Origin: Lentibacillus persicus
GTDB lineage: Bacteria; Bacillota; Bacilli; Bacillales; Amphibacillaceae
Reading direction: 5' to 3'
NCBI RefSeq assembly: GCF_900112705.1
Contig: NZ_FOMR01000017.1
Span: forward strand, 1 to 41,437
DNA length: 41,437 nt
Under the pieces are notes generated by a model. That model made no database searches. It had not been told where the DNA came from and saw nothing but the letters and a program-made list of their open reading frames with translations. Position numbers and translations under genes: made by a program. This document shows positions 25,221 to 35,279 of this stretch, piece after piece. Numbering within the stretch: position 1 is the first letter of the stretch; every line of letters starts with the position of its first letter.

Positions 25221-25643
25221 ATGAATATCGCGTTAATCGCACATGATAAAAAGAAACAGGAAATTATAAACTTTACTGTAGCTTATAAACACATATTAAA
25301 AGATCATGAATTGTTCGCGACGGGGACAACCGGAAAGAAGATTACTGAAGGAACTGGGCTGAACGTGGAGCGTTTCCAGTCCGGTCCACTTGGCGGTGAT
25401 CAACAAATAGGTGCCAAAATTGCCAGTAACGAAATGGACGCTGTTATTTTTTTCAGAGATCCTCTGACCGCACAGCCTCACGAACCTGATGTCAGTGCTT
25501 TAATGCGGTTATGCGACGTTCATCTTATCCCGCTTGCCACCAATCCCGCGGCTGCAGAAATGATGATTCATTCACTCAAATCTGGCGGGCTCGATTGGCG
25601 CGCTATTTTAAAAGAAAGACAGCAGGAAGGTAATGATTCATGA
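25221..25643 (+). CDS. mgsA: Methylglyoxal synthase
   Basis: MgsA converts dihydroxyacetone phosphate to methylglyoxal and phosphate, a bypass of lower glycolysis. The signatures [34 protein letters not shown] and the catalytic Asp in [14 protein letters not shown] are all present. The 140-residue length is typical. It is 11 bases behind dapB, and its stop overlaps bshA by four bases (ATGA). Confidence 0.96.
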   Translation: MNIALIAHDKKKQEIINFTVAYKHILKDHELFATGTTGKKITEGTGLNVERFQSGPLGGDQQIGAKIASNEMDAVIFFRDPLTAQPHEPDVSALMRLCDVHLIPLATNPAAAEMMIHSLKSGGLDWRAILKERQQEGNDS

Positions 25644-26761
25644 AGAAGATAGGTATTACATGCTATCCCACAGTGGGGGGATCGGGAATAATTGCAACAG
25701 AATTAGGTATGATGATGGCAGAAATGGGGCATGAAATACATTTTATAACTTCCAGTCTCCCGTTTCGTCTGAATCGCATACACCCAAACATTTATTATCA
25801 CGAGGTGGAGCTTAATCATTACCCTGTATTCCAATATCCACCCTTCGATCTGACACTTGCAAATAAAATGGCGGAAGTGATCGACCAGGAAGAACTTGAT
25901 ATACTGCACGTTCATTATGCGATGCCGCATGCGATTTGTGCTATCCTTGCCCAGGATATTGCGCAGCACCAGGTAAAAATTGTTACAACCTTGCACGGAA
26001 CCGATATTACGGTTTTGGGGATTGACCATTCCCTAAAAAAAATGATTCGCCACGGCATTGACAAATCTGATGCCGTCACAGCTGTTTCGCACAGCCTTGT
26101 CCAACAAACGAGAGATGTTGTTGGTACCGATAAAGATATTGAGGTCATTTATAACTTTGTTAATGAATCGGAATATGCAAAAGTTGCTTCCAACTCAATC
26201 CGATCTCAATATGGTATCGAACCGGATGAGAAAGTCATGATCCATATTTCCAATTTTCGTAAAGTAAAACGTGTCCAGGATGTCATTCATACATTTAAAC
26301 ACGTGCATAACAAAATAAAATCAAAGCTTCTGCTGGTTGGTGATGGACCAGAGTATTCGGAAATGCATCAGCTCGTTTCAAAATTAGATCTCAATGACAG
26401 TGTTCTATTTTTAGGTAAACAAAAAAATGTAAGTGAATTACTGTCCATTTCGGATTTAAAACTTTTGATGTCTGAAAAAGAGAGTTTTGGCTTAGTTCTG
26501 CTGGAAGCCATGTCATGTGAAGTACCTTGCATCGGGACAAACACAGGAGGCATCCCAGAAGTGATTCAGCACAATACGACGGGCTATATTGTAGAACCGG
26601 GCGATACAACACAAGCGGCAACGTATGCCATTAACTTGCTTAAAAATGAAAAACTGCTTAAACAGTTTTCCAAGGATGCTCTGAAACATGCACGAAAAAA
26701 CTTCTTCTCACAGGATATTGTTGAGCAATATATTGATCTGTATGATAAATTAATTCAATAA
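25640..26761 (+). CDS. bshA: N-acetyl-alpha-D-glucosaminyl L-malate synthase BshA
   Basis: BshA is the GT4-fold glycosyltransferase that joins UDP-GlcNAc to L-malate, the first step of bacillithiol synthesis. The N-terminal [16 protein letters not shown] binds the nucleotide-sugar region, [10 protein letters not shown] is typical, and the C-terminal [21 protein letters not shown] holds the EX7E motif. 373 residues. It overlaps mgsA by four bases. The deacetylase gene bshB1, normally just upstream in B. subtilis, is absent here. Confidence 0.95.
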   Translation: MKKIGITCYPTVGGSGIIATELGMMMAEMGHEIHFITSSLPFRLNRIHPNIYYHEVELNHYPVFQYPPFDLTLANKMAEVIDQEELDILHVHYAMPHAICAILAQDIAQHQVKIVTTLHGTDITVLGIDHSLKKMIRHGIDKSDAVTAVSHSLVQQTRDVVGTDKDIEVIYNFVNESEYAKVASNSIRSQYGIEPDEKVMIHISNFRKVKRVQDVIHTFKHVHNKIKSKLLLVGDGPEYSEMHQLVSKLDLNDSVLFLGKQKNVSELLSISDLKLLMSEKESFGLVLLEAMSCEVPCIGTNTGGIPEVIQHNTTGYIVEPGDTTQAATYAINLLKNEKLLKQFSKDALKHARKNFFSQDIVEQYIDLYDKLIQ

Positions 26762-26770
26762 AAATTGGTG

Positions 26771-27979
26771 ATGCCGGTGATTATAACGGAAGAATTTAAG
26801 CAGGCAAGTGAAATTATTGACCGAATTGAACAATACGGTTTCCAAGCGTATTTTGTTGGCGGTTCTGTACGTGATTTACTGCTTGACAGAAAAATTGGTG
26901 ATATCGATATTGCAACATCTGCTCCCCCGAAGGTTATTTTGGAACTTTTTGAAAAAGTAATTCCAGTCGGTATGGAGCACGGCACGGTTATCGTCCGTCA
27001 TTTACATCAATCATATGAAGTGACAACATTTCGCGTTGACGATGACTATTCTGATCAGCGGCATCCAGATTCAGTGACATTCGTCAAATCAATTGATCAC
27101 GACTTAAAACGACGGGATTTTACCATAAATGCCATTGCAATGGACAAGAGCGGCACTATTGTTGACCCTTTCGATGGGAAAACAGATATTAAAAACAACA
27201 TTATAAGAGCAGTTGGCGATGCAAACGACAGATTTATGGAAGATCCGTTGCGCATCATGCGTGCTCTGAGGTTCTCAAGTCAATTAGGATTCTCAATTGA
27301 AGAACAAACGTTGAAAGCAATGAAATCAGCTGTGAGTGAAATTGACTCAATAGCGATGGAACGGGTCGTGCAGGAAACGTCAAAATTCTTTTCAGGAGCT
27401 TATGTAAATCATGGCCTTTATTATTTTAAAAAGGTCAAGATTGAAAAACATCTGCCGATTCTACAGGAAAATGCTCATATTCTCCATCACATGCCCAAGA
27501 AATTAGAGCCATTAAATTCGTTCGCATCAGTTTTAGCACTGCTCCATTTTATAGAACCGGATATTTCGATCGGAAGCTGGGTAAAGCAGTGGAAATGTTC
27601 AAATTTTATTAAATCTGAAGCTGAAAATTTATACGAAGCCTTATTGAATTACAAACTAAACGGTTTGAACCGATGGCTTGTATATCATTTACATGAAGGT
27701 AATTACGAGGACTTCACCACATTGGTACATTTATTATTCAATGAAACGTTGACTATTAATAAGGTTATACAGATTGAAAATTTTCTCCCGATTAAATCCA
27801 AGAAGGATCTGGCGATTAATGGCATCGATCTGAATGAACTTTTTCCCGATAAATCCCCCGGCCCATGGATTGGCAAAACACTGGCTCAAATTGAGAAAGA
27901 GGTTGTGTACGGAAATATCATGAATCGTAAAAATGTATTAAAGGACTGGATAAAATGGAATCTACACGAAATCGATTAA
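26771..27979 (+). CDS. cca: CCA tRNA nucleotidyltransferase
   Basis: The enzyme adds or repairs the CCA end of tRNAs. The polymerase beta motif GGSVRDLLLDRKIGDIDIAT holds the metal-binding DxD. RRDFTINAIAM and EDPLRIMRALRFSSQLGF are class II signatures, followed by the C-terminal tRNA-binding helices. Length about 402 residues. The start is uncertain among TTG 26765, GTG 26768, ATG 26771 and GTG 26777; none has an ideal Shine-Dalgarno. The last 25 bases overlap birA in another frame. Confidence 0.94.
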   Translation: MPVIITEEFKQASEIIDRIEQYGFQAYFVGGSVRDLLLDRKIGDIDIATSAPPKVILELFEKVIPVGMEHGTVIVRHLHQSYEVTTFRVDDDYSDQRHPDSVTFVKSIDHDLKRRDFTINAIAMDKSGTIVDPFDGKTDIKNNIIRAVGDANDRFMEDPLRIMRALRFSSQLGFSIEEQTLKAMKSAVSEIDSIAMERVVQETSKFFSGAYVNHGLYYFKKVKIEKHLPILQENAHILHHMPKKLEPLNSFASVLALLHFIEPDISIGSWVKQWKCSNFIKSEAENLYEALLNYKLNGLNRWLVYHLHEGNYEDFTTLVHLLFNETLTINKVIQIENFLPIKSKKDLAINGIDLNELFPDKSPGPWIGKTLAQIEKEVVYGNIMNRKNVLKDWIKWNLHEID

Positions 27980-28929
27980 TTGAACTTTTGGAAACGAGCA
28001 ATCACGACTATGTGTCAGGCCAGTTTTTGTCAGATAAGCTAAAGATATCCCGAAGCGCCATATGGAAGCATATGAAGGAACTTGAGAAAGATGGTTATCT
28101 CATTGAAGGGGTGCGGCGCAAAGGTTATCGAATCGTTAAATCGCCCGATAAGGTAAGTGAGAATACTTTGCACTGGGGACTTAAAACCAACTGGCTGGGA
28201 AAAAATATTATACATAAAACAACATTAGACTCAACACAGAATACAGCACATGATGCTGCGCGGGAAAATGCCGAACATGGCACTATAGTTATTGCGGATG
28301 AACAAACAAAAGGAAAGGGCAGAATGGATCGCTTTTGGCATTCAACAAAACATAAAGGCATTTGGATGAGCATTATTCTCAGACCATCGATACTGCCTGT
28401 CGCTGCTCCTCAGCTGACACTTTTAACGGCGACAGCCCTTGCCGATGCCATAAGTGAAGAAACAACAGCAGCCCCAAAGATTAAATGGCCGAATGATATT
28501 ATGATCAACAATAAAAAGACAGCCGGTATATTAACTGAATTGCAGGCTGAGCAGGATAGGATCCATTATGTTATTGTCGGCATCGGTATAAATGTGAACC
28601 ATTCATTCAGTGAAATTCCAGAAACACTCCAACACAAAGCAACTTCAATTAAACGGGAAACCGAGACGGAATACCCTATTGTGCCATTTATCCAATGCAT
28701 TCTGCAGCACTTTGAACAGACCTATGACCGGTATATGACAGAAGGCTTTTCACCGATAAGAACAAAATGGGAATCGTATGGCTACAAGATCGGGGAAAAA
28801 ATAAAAATACGGACAAACTATAAAGTGTCAGAGGCTATTTTTAGAGGAATCGCTGAAGATGGTGCGTTGATAGCTGAAACGGAAGAAGGTATTCAAACAA
28901 TATATTCAGGCGAAGTCGAATGGAATTGA
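27955..28929 (+). CDS. birA: Biotin-protein ligase and biotin repressor BirA
   Basis: BirA attaches biotin to acetyl-CoA and pyruvate carboxylases and represses biotin genes. The N-terminal winged helix (about 1-60) contains SGQFLSDKLKISRSAIWKHM. The biotinyl-AMP loop is GKGRMDRFWHS, and the catalytic-core KWPNDI and GIGINVNH are present. The C-terminal SH3-like domain ends in EVEWN. 324 residues. The ATG lies inside cca, 25 bases before its stop, so translation is probably coupled. panBCD, which follow birA in B. subtilis, are absent. Confidence 0.96.
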   Translation: MESTRNRLIELLETSNHDYVSGQFLSDKLKISRSAIWKHMKELEKDGYLIEGVRRKGYRIVKSPDKVSENTLHWGLKTNWLGKNIIHKTTLDSTQNTAHDAARENAEHGTIVIADEQTKGKGRMDRFWHSTKHKGIWMSIILRPSILPVAAPQLTLLTATALADAISEETTAAPKIKWPNDIMINNKKTAGILTELQAEQDRIHYVIVGIGINVNHSFSEIPETLQHKATSIKRETETEYPIVPFIQCILQHFEQTYDRYMTEGFSPIRTKWESYGYKIGEKIKIRTNYKVSEAIFRGIAEDGALIAETEEGIQTIYSGEVEWN

Positions 28930-28947
28930 AGAGAGAAAGGTGCCATT

Positions 28948-31755
28948 ATGAACGAAAAATTTGTTGTGGTCGATTTGGAAACAACTGGGCACTCACCAGT
29001 AAATTCAGATAAGATCATTGAAGTTGGAATCGTTATTATTGAAAATAATAAAATAACCGGGGAATTCTCAACGTTTCTTGATCCCGAGAAACCCATTCCA
29101 CCTTTTATTACTAATTTGACAGGGATTTCTGATCAAGATGTGAAAGAATCTCCACGTTTTCATGAAAAAGCATCTGAAATAACGGCCTTATTTGAAAATA
29201 GTTATTTGGTCGCGCACAATGTCCCGTTTGATATGGGTTTTTTAAATGGTGAATTGACTTCAGCAGGTCATCAAAAACTAACGAACCCTGTCATGGATAC
29301 GGTTGAATTAGCTCGTATTTTATATCCACAGGCGCCTGGGTTTAAACTGGGTCAATTGGCAGATTACTTGAATATACGCCATGAGGAGCCGCACCGAGCA
29401 ATAAATGATGCTCATATGACAGCTAAGCTGCTTTTAAAACTGTTAAAAAGACTAAGGGACTTACCTTACGAAACCATCACACATCTTTTGAATTTAGAAA
29501 ACGGTCTGAAATCGGATTTATACGCATTACTGAGTAAACAGCAGCAGTTATTGGCATTTTCAAGCAGTTCAGACGAAACGATAGAAACCTACAGAGGAAT
29601 CGCAATTAAGAAAACAAATGACGAACAACCCGAATCACACTATGCGGAATCCTCGTTTGGAAGCTATCTTGATACTATTTATGAAGCCGGAGGAACGATG
29701 GAACAGGCGATGCCCCGCTACGAAAAACGGGCCGGCCAGCGCGAAATGTCAGAGACAGTATTTGATGCCTTCCGTCTCGGTAAGCATGCGTTGATTGAAG
29801 CTGAAACAGGGACCGGAAAATCGCTTGCCTATCTAATTCCGGCTATTTATGAAGCAGTAACAATGAACAAAAAAATTGTCATAAGCACTTACACGACTCA
29901 ATTGCAATCACAATTACTTGATGAAGAGGTGCCATTAATCAATAAACTTATTGCCTTTGGATTTAACGTTGCTTTAATGAAAGGAAAACAACACTACCTA
30001 AGCCTGGAAAAATTTGAACGTGAACTGGAGGCAAACCAATCAGATAATTATGATCTTACGTTAACGAAAGCAATGATTCTTATCTGGCTGACAGAAACAG
30101 AAACAGGAGATATCGATGAAATTCAGCTTCCTTCGAGTGGATATATATTTTACAGGCAAGTATCTGCTGATGCCGAAAGTGGTTTCGACCCATATTCTCC
30201 TTGGTTTTCGAGATCTTTTTACCAAAAGGCGCGACAAAAAGCACAGAAGGCAGATATTTTAATCACGAATCATGCATTGCTTTGCACCGATTTATTTAAT
30301 GACTATCAGCTGCTTCCTGCCTACGATAAAGCTATTATTGATGAGGCGCATCATTTGGAAGAAACGGCTTCCAAACATTATGGTTTAACACTGAATTATG
30401 TGTACATACAAGGCGTTCTTAACCAGATCGGCTCAATAGATGATGGGAACTGGCTCGATAGGCTGTGGAAAAGTTCAGCCCTGGATGATGAGAGTGGTTT
30501 TTCGAAAACAGAATGGGAAGCGACATATGAGAACGCAAAAAATGAGATAGATGATGTATTTCGCATGCTGTTTCAATACGTGGTCGAACAGAAAAAAAAC
30601 AGCAAAACGTTGAGTGATATTGGCCGCATTCAATACCGTTTTGAGGAAACGAAGGAACCATCAGAGCCATGGGGCATCATCAAAGAAATGGTGACCAGGT
30701 TAACGTTTTATTTCCGTGATCTGATTCATTTGCTGTCATCGGTAAAACAGCACCTTGCAGCAAATGATTTTGCTGATAATGCACACTATGCCGAGGTATC
30801 AAACGATTATATGGATACCCTCCAGTCGATTATCGATCGATTAGAGCAATTATTTTTAGTCGATGATGATAATACTGTCAAATGGATTGAAATTGAAGCG
30901 TATGGCGCAAAAAATGCAGTCTATCTATACAGTGAACCAATAGACATATCAACATTGCTGGCAGACAATTTTTTTGGTAAAAAGGAAAGCATCATTTTAA
31001 CAAGTGCTACATTATCGATAAGAAACTCATTTTCATTTAGTCAGCAAAGGCTTGGACTATCACCGGAACAGCTAATAACGGCTAAAATAAAATCCCCCTT
31101 CTCATATCAGGATCAAGTACAGCTTATGGTTCCCAATGATTTTCCTGACATAAGATACGGTGAACAAAATGATTTTATTCACTCCACGTGTGAAGCAATC
31201 ATTTCACTTGCACATATAACCGATGGGCGAATGCTTGTGTTATTTACGTCGTATGATATGCTGAGAAGGTCCTATTATCTGTTAAAAGAAACAATCGATA
31301 TCAACAAGTATATGCTAATCGCACAAGGCATCTCCAGCGGGAGCAGGTCAAGGCTGAAAAAAAACTTTCAAACATTTGATCAGTCCATTTTACTGGGAAC
31401 AAGTTCCTTTTGGGAAGGTGTCGATATACCAGGGGATGATTTATCATGTCTGATGATCGTAAGACTGCCCTTCCAGCCGCCTAATCATCCGGTATATGAG
31501 GCTAAATCAAACGAGCTTAAACGTGAAGGCAAGAATGCTTTTTTTGATTTATCTTTGCCGAATGCTGTTATCAGGTTTAAGCAGGGATTCGGAAGACTAA
31601 TCCGTTCAGCAAACGACAGAGGAATCGTTTTTGTATGCGATGCCCGGGTTATAAAGGCCCGTTATGGCAAGTATTTTACTGAATCGATTCCTTCAGTGCC
31701 AATAACAATTGACTCAACTCACGCCATAATGGAAAAAGCTGAAGAATGGTTTTAA
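28948..31755 (+). CDS. dinG: ATP-dependent helicase/exonuclease DinG
   Basis: A fusion of a DEDDh 3'-5' exonuclease and an XPD/DinG-type superfamily 2 helicase, as in Firmicutes. In the exonuclease, D9 and E11 (VVVDLETTG) and H149/D154 (HRAINDAH) are the visible catalytic residues. The helicase has Walker A AETGTGKS at 285-292 and DEAH at 465-468. The late SFWEGVDIPGDD and FKQGFGRLIRS motifs are intact. No cluster of four cysteines is seen between Walker A and DEAH, so no Fe-S centre is expected. 935 residues. ATG with GAAAGG upstream. Confidence 0.96.
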   Translation: MNEKFVVVDLETTGHSPVNSDKIIEVGIVIIENNKITGEFSTFLDPEKPIPPFITNLTGISDQDVKESPRFHEKASEITALFENSYLVAHNVPFDMGFLNGELTSAGHQKLTNPVMDTVELARILYPQAPGFKLGQLADYLNIRHEEPHRAINDAHMTAKLLLKLLKRLRDLPYETITHLLNLENGLKSDLYALLSKQQQLLAFSSSSDETIETYRGIAIKKTNDEQPESHYAESSFGSYLDTIYEAGGTMEQAMPRYEKRAGQREMSETVFDAFRLGKHALIEAETGTGKSLAYLIPAIYEAVTMNKKIVISTYTTQLQSQLLDEEVPLINKLIAFGFNVALMKGKQHYLSLEKFERELEANQSDNYDLTLTKAMILIWLTETETGDIDEIQLPSSGYIFYRQVSADAESGFDPYSPWFSRSFYQKARQKAQKADILITNHALLCTDLFNDYQLLPAYDKAIIDEAHHLEETASKHYGLTLNYVYIQGVLNQIGSIDDGNWLDRLWKSSALDDESGFSKTEWEATYENAKNEIDDVFRMLFQYVVEQKKNSKTLSDIGRIQYRFEETKEPSEPWGIIKEMVTRLTFYFRDLIHLLSSVKQHLAANDFADNAHYAEVSNDYMDTLQSIIDRLEQLFLVDDDNTVKWIEIEAYGAKNAVYLYSEPIDISTLLADNFFGKKESIILTSATLSIRNSFSFSQQRLGLSPEQLITAKIKSPFSYQDQVQLMVPNDFPDIRYGEQNDFIHSTCEAIISLAHITDGRMLVLFTSYDMLRRSYYLLKETIDINKYMLIAQGISSGSRSRLKKNFQTFDQSILLGTSSFWEGVDIPGDDLSCLMIVRLPFQPPNHPVYEAKSNELKREGKNAFFDLSLPNAVIRFKQGFGRLIRSANDRGIVFVCDARVIKARYGKYFTESIPSVPITIDSTHAIMEKAEEWF

Positions 31756-31788
31756 AAATAACCTCACAGGTGTTATTTAAAAAAAAAG

Positions 31789-31812
31789 CTGATGCACCGG
31801 CTGATGCATCAG
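31789..31812 (-). terminator. Hairpin oriented as a minus-strand terminator
   Basis: CTGATGCA (31789-31796) pairs exactly with TGCATCAG (31805-31812). The A run at 31779-31787 lies on the left, so on the minus strand it is a stem followed by U. On the plus strand only CTT follows. A weaker 7-bp stem, 31756-31762 with 31772-31778, lies left of it. No minus-strand gene is known to the right. Confidence 0.5.
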
Positions 31813-31869
31813 TCTTAAAGGGTGTGGTATGGGTCAGGAAAAATTTTGTTGAAATAAATAAAAAACAAT

Positions 31870-31898
31870 TTTACCGAAATACTTGTTATGCTCTATAA
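31870..31898 (+). promoter_or_regulatory. Sigma-A-like promoter of ypmB-aspB-asnS
   Basis: TTACCG (31870-31875) and a perfect TATAAT (31893-31898) are spaced by 17 bases. The leader to the small ORF at 32011 is about 105 bases and holds nothing else I recognise. Confidence 0.6.
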
Positions 31899-32010
31899 TG
31901 TGATTTAGCTTATTTAATTTCAACGTTACCTCTAGCTTTAGCAATAATATCCGTAGTATAAGCAGTAAAAATTGAGAAACCATGCAACATTTCTTATTGG
32001 AGGATAAATA

Positions 32011-32052
32011 ATGAAGATAAAGAAACGAATTACGACTGGTGAAATGGTGTGA
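32011..32052 (+). CDS. 13-codon leader ORF overlapping ypmB
   Basis: ATG at 32011, stop TGA at 32050-32052, peptide MKIKKRITTGEMV. It has a good GGAGG at 31999-32003 with a 7-base spacer, better than any site directly before ypmB. Its stop overlaps the ypmB ATG (TGATG). It may be a leader that couples translation to ypmB. B. subtilis has ypmA at this place; this peptide is too short and does not resemble it. Confidence 0.4.
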   Translation: MKIKKRITTGEMV

Positions 32053-32606
32053 TGCTGGGAAATGAGTACACACAAAGAATTATGCCCGGCTGGCTGAAGT
32101 GGCTGCTGGTAATCATTAGTCTGTTAATCATTAGTTCGCTTATCTTTGGTATTTATTTATACCTGGCTGTACAGGAAAACAAAACATCATCCTACGAACA
32201 AATTAAAGAAACGGTTATCCAGGAAACGGAACTGAGAACAGTAAGCCAAATCGAGCGCTTCCATGGCGATAAAGCGTATTACATTGTTTATGGTGAAACC
32301 GAAGACAAGACTGAAAAGATTATTTTTTACCCGTTTAGCGACGAAGATTCTGATGTATTAACACTTGAACAATCCGATATTGTAACGAAAGAAACAATTA
32401 AATCTGACTGGAAGAAAGCGTGTAATTCCTGTACAATGATTGACATAAAACCAGCTTTAATCAACGGAGACGATGTTCAGCCTGCATGGGAAGTAACCTA
32501 TGAGGATAATGCAAATCGATATGTCATGGAGTATTTTTCTGTTTCAGATGGAACGAGAATTGAAGTACTCCGTTTTAATCGTTTATATAATGGGGAGAGT
32601 GAATAA
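32052..32606 (+). CDS. ypmB: YpmB-like membrane-anchored PepSY-type protein
   Basis: A 184-residue protein with one N-terminal membrane helix at about 13-36 (WLKWLLVIISLLIISSL...) and an external part. The external part has two repeats similar to small PepSY-like domains, of which VTYEDNANRYVMEYFSVSDG is the clearer. It fits B. subtilis YpmB by length, layout and position before aspB. Function unknown. The ATG at 32052 overlaps the stop of a 13-codon ORF; a GTG at 32049 is an in-frame alternative. Two bases separate it from aspB. Confidence 0.8.
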   Translation: MLGNEYTQRIMPGWLKWLLVIISLLIISSLIFGIYLYLAVQENKTSSYEQIKETVIQETELRTVSQIERFHGDKAYYIVYGETEDKTEKIIFYPFSDEDSDVLTLEQSDIVTKETIKSDWKKACNSCTMIDIKPALINGDDVQPAWEVTYEDNANRYVMEYFSVSDGTRIEVLRFNRLYNGESE

Positions 32607-32608
32607 AA

Positions 32609-33793
32609 ATGGAATTGGCAAACAGGGTGAAAACATTAACACCATCCGCTACATTAGCGATTACAGCGAAAGCAAAAGAGCTAAAAAACCAAGGGTATGA
32701 CGTGATCGGACTCGGTGCAGGTGAGCCTGATTTTAATACACCTGATTATATCCTGGAAGCAGCTCAAGAAGCAATGAAGAATGGTTTTACTAAATATACC
32801 CCTTCTGGCGGAATCCCTGAATTAAAACAGGCGATACTTAATAAATTTGAACAAGATAATAAGCTTTCTTATAATACTGACGAAGTGATCGTAACAACCG
32901 GAGCTAAGCATGCTCTTTTTACGCTTTTTCAAGTACTTTTAAATAAAGGTGATGAGGTTATTGTGCCATCACCATACTGGGTCAGTTATCCTGAACAGGT
33001 TAAGCTGGCAGAAGGCAAACCGGTATATGTTAACGCAAAAGAAGAAAACGATTTTAAATTAACCCCGGAACAATTAAGGGCTGCGATTACTGAAAAAACA
33101 AAAGCTGTGGTTATTAATTCACCAAGCAACCCAACAGGTATGATGTATAATAAGCAAGAACTTGAGGAATTAGGTAATGTTTGTCTGGAAAACAATGTTC
33201 TAATTGTATCAGATGAAATTTATGAAAAATTGATTTATAGCGAGGATGAACATGTTTCCATTGCCTCAATCTCAGATCAGCTAAAAGCTAATACAGTTAT
33301 TGTAAACGGCGTCTCCAAGTCACATTCCATGACTGGGTGGCGGATTGGTTATGCTGCAGGACCTTCTGAAATTATAAAACCGATGACCAGTCTGGCATCA
33401 CATTCGACTTCGAATCCAACATCGATTGCACAGTATGCTGCTCTGGCAGCCTACGAGAAGAGCGCGAGTGACCCAAATGAAGAGATGCGTAATATTTTCA
33501 GTGAACGTCTGGAAATTTTATATGGCTTATTAAATGAGATACCGGGGGTTTCGTGCGTCAAACCTAAAGGAGCCTTTTATTTGTTCCCAAATGTTCAGGA
33601 AGCGGTCAATCAGAACGGATTTAACTCTGTTGATGAATGGGCGAAAGCATTACTTGAGGAAGAGAAGGTTGCCTTAGTTCCGGGAACAGGGTTTGGTGCG
33701 CCTGAAAACGTACGGCTCTCATATGCTATTTCGCTTGATGCCTTAAGGGATGCAGCTGGTCGCATAGAACGTTTTGTATTAAATCATCAATGA
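32609..33793 (+). CDS. aspB: Aspartate aminotransferase, class I/II
   Basis: AspB is a PLP enzyme of fold type I, subgroup I-gamma, that interconverts aspartate and 2-oxoglutarate with oxaloacetate and glutamate. The PLP Lys is K237 in NGVSKSHSMTGWRIGY. GAGEPDFNTP at 36-45 and SPSNPTG at 171-177 fit the family. 394 residues. It lies between ypmB and asnS as in B. subtilis, consistent with aspartate supply for asparaginyl-tRNA or cell needs, though the link is only by context. Confidence 0.95.
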   Translation: MELANRVKTLTPSATLAITAKAKELKNQGYDVIGLGAGEPDFNTPDYILEAAQEAMKNGFTKYTPSGGIPELKQAILNKFEQDNKLSYNTDEVIVTTGAKHALFTLFQVLLNKGDEVIVPSPYWVSYPEQVKLAEGKPVYVNAKEENDFKLTPEQLRAAITEKTKAVVINSPSNPTGMMYNKQELEELGNVCLENNVLIVSDEIYEKLIYSEDEHVSIASISDQLKANTVIVNGVSKSHSMTGWRIGYAAGPSEIIKPMTSLASHSTSNPTSIAQYAALAAYEKSASDPNEEMRNIFSERLEILYGLLNEIPGVSCVKPKGAFYLFPNVQEAVNQNGFNSVDEWAKALLEEEKVALVPGTGFGAPENVRLSYAISLDALRDAAGRIERFVLNHQ

Positions 33794-33811
33794 AGTTTTG
33801 GAGGGAACATT

Positions 33812-35104
33812 TTGAAAACCACGATTTCAAAAGTATCAAAATATAACAATCAGCAAGTTACGATCGGGGCATGGCTGGCTAATAAAAGGTCGAGCGGTAA
33901 AATTGCGTTTTTGCAATTACGGGACGGCACTGGTTTTATCCAAGGTGTGGTAGCAAAAAACGATGTTACCGAAGACGTTTTCCAATTAGCCAAGGACGTA
34001 ACCCAGGAATCGTCCATGTATATAACAGGGACAATAGCGGAGGATTCCAGATCGCCATTCGGATATGAAATGCACGTGACTGACATTGAGCTTATTCAGG
34101 AAGCCGTTGATTATCCGATCACACCAAAGGAGCATGGAACTGAATTTTTAATGGATCATCGGCATTTGTGGCTGCGTTCTAAGCGGCAACATGCGGTAAT
34201 GAAGGTACGGAATGAAATAATCAGAGCTACTTATCAATTCTTTAACGAGAATGATTACGTCAAGATAGACCCGCCTATCTTAACCGGCTCATCTGCTGAA
34301 GGTACAACCGAGCTATTCCATACAAAATATTTTGATGAAGATGCTTATTTATCACAAAGCGGACAACTATACATGGAAGCGGCAGCTATGGCGTTCGGCA
34401 AAGTTTTCTCTTTCGGTCCGACGTTCAGAGCAGAAAAATCAAAAACAAGACGACATTTGATTGAATTCTGGATGATCGAACCGGAAATGGCTTTTATGGA
34501 TCATGATGAGAGCTTGGAAATTCAGGAACAATATGTGAGCTTTATTGTGCAATCTGTCCTTGAAAATTGTAAGCTTGAACTGCAAACGCTTGACCGTGAT
34601 ATATCAAAGCTTGCCAATGTTAAAGCACCGTTCCCGCGGATCAGTTACGATGATGCCATTGAATTGGTTAAAGAAAAAGGCTTTAATGATATTGAATGGG
34701 GCGAAGACTTTGGAGCACCTCATGAAACGGCCATTGCCGAAAGTTTTGATAAACCAGTATTTATTACAAATTACCCGGCAGAGATTAAAGCATTTTATAT
34801 GAAACCAAATCCCGAACGTCCGGAGGTTGTCCTGTGTGCAGATTTAATTGCACCTGAAGGTTATGGTGAAGTAGTTGGCGGCTCACAGCGAATTGATGAC
34901 TTAGAGTTAATGAAGCAGCGTTATGAAGACCATGGGTTAACAGGTCCTGCTTATGAATGGTATCTGGAACTGCGTAAATACGGCAGTGTGCCACATTCAG
35001 GCTTTGGTTTAGGACTCGAACGGACGGTCGCATGGATAGCCGGTGTTGAACATGTTCGTGAAACAATTCCGTTTCCAAGACTGCTTAATCGTTTGTATCC
35101 CTAA
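33812..35104 (+). CDS. asnS: Asparagine-tRNA ligase
   Basis: A class IIb aminoacyl-tRNA synthetase. The N-terminal OB fold (about 1-100) binds the anticodon. Motif 2 is visible as [21 protein letters not shown] and motif 3 as [15 protein letters not shown]. The 430-residue length is normal for Bacillus AsnS. The start is TTG at 33812 with GGAGGG upstream. A terminator hairpin follows. Confidence 0.95.
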   Translation: MKTTISKVSKYNNQQVTIGAWLANKRSSGKIAFLQLRDGTGFIQGVVAKNDVTEDVFQLAKDVTQESSMYITGTIAEDSRSPFGYEMHVTDIELIQEAVDYPITPKEHGTEFLMDHRHLWLRSKRQHAVMKVRNEIIRATYQFFNENDYVKIDPPILTGSSAEGTTELFHTKYFDEDAYLSQSGQLYMEAAAMAFGKVFSFGPTFRAEKSKTRRHLIEFWMIEPEMAFMDHDESLEIQEQYVSFIVQSVLENCKLELQTLDRDISKLANVKAPFPRISYDDAIELVKEKGFNDIEWGEDFGAPHETAIAESFDKPVFITNYPAEIKAFYMKPNPERPEVVLCADLIAPEGYGEVVGGSQRIDDLELMKQRYEDHGLTGPAYEWYLELRKYGSVPHSGFGLGLERTVAWIAGVEHVRETIPFPRLLNRLYP

Positions 35105-35125
35105 TAGCAACTTAAACGTACACAT

Positions 35126-35160
35126 AAATCCCTTGCTGAAGCAGCAGCAAGGGATTTTGT
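35126..35160 (+). terminator. Terminator of asnS
   Basis: AAATCCCTTGCTG (35126-35138) is the exact complement of CAGCAAGGGATTT (35145-35157), a 13-bp stem with a 6-base loop, then a short T tract. Confidence 0.8.
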
Positions 35161-35249
35161 CAGTAGTTCAACTAACATAAATGCTAATTAACAGCATGCA
35201 TTCAATGCCAATAATTCGATTGTAATTTACAACTTTGGCAGAGTGTTCA

Positions 35250-35258
35250 TGCTATACT
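35250..35258 (+). promoter_or_regulatory. Extended -10 promoter of dnaD-nth
   Basis: TGCTATACT (35250-35258) is an extended -10. The nearest -35-like boxes, TTGGCA at 35235 and TTTACA at 35226, are badly spaced. The dnaD start is 22 bases downstream. Confidence 0.4.
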
Positions 35259-35279
35259 ATGTATTGAGGTGTACCATTT

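Noticed and set aside
31834-32073. Minus-strand open frame of 79 codons in the ypmB leader
   Set aside because: It overlaps the ypmB promoter and leader, has no Shine-Dalgarno, and its Leu/Ile-rich content follows from A+T-rich DNA.
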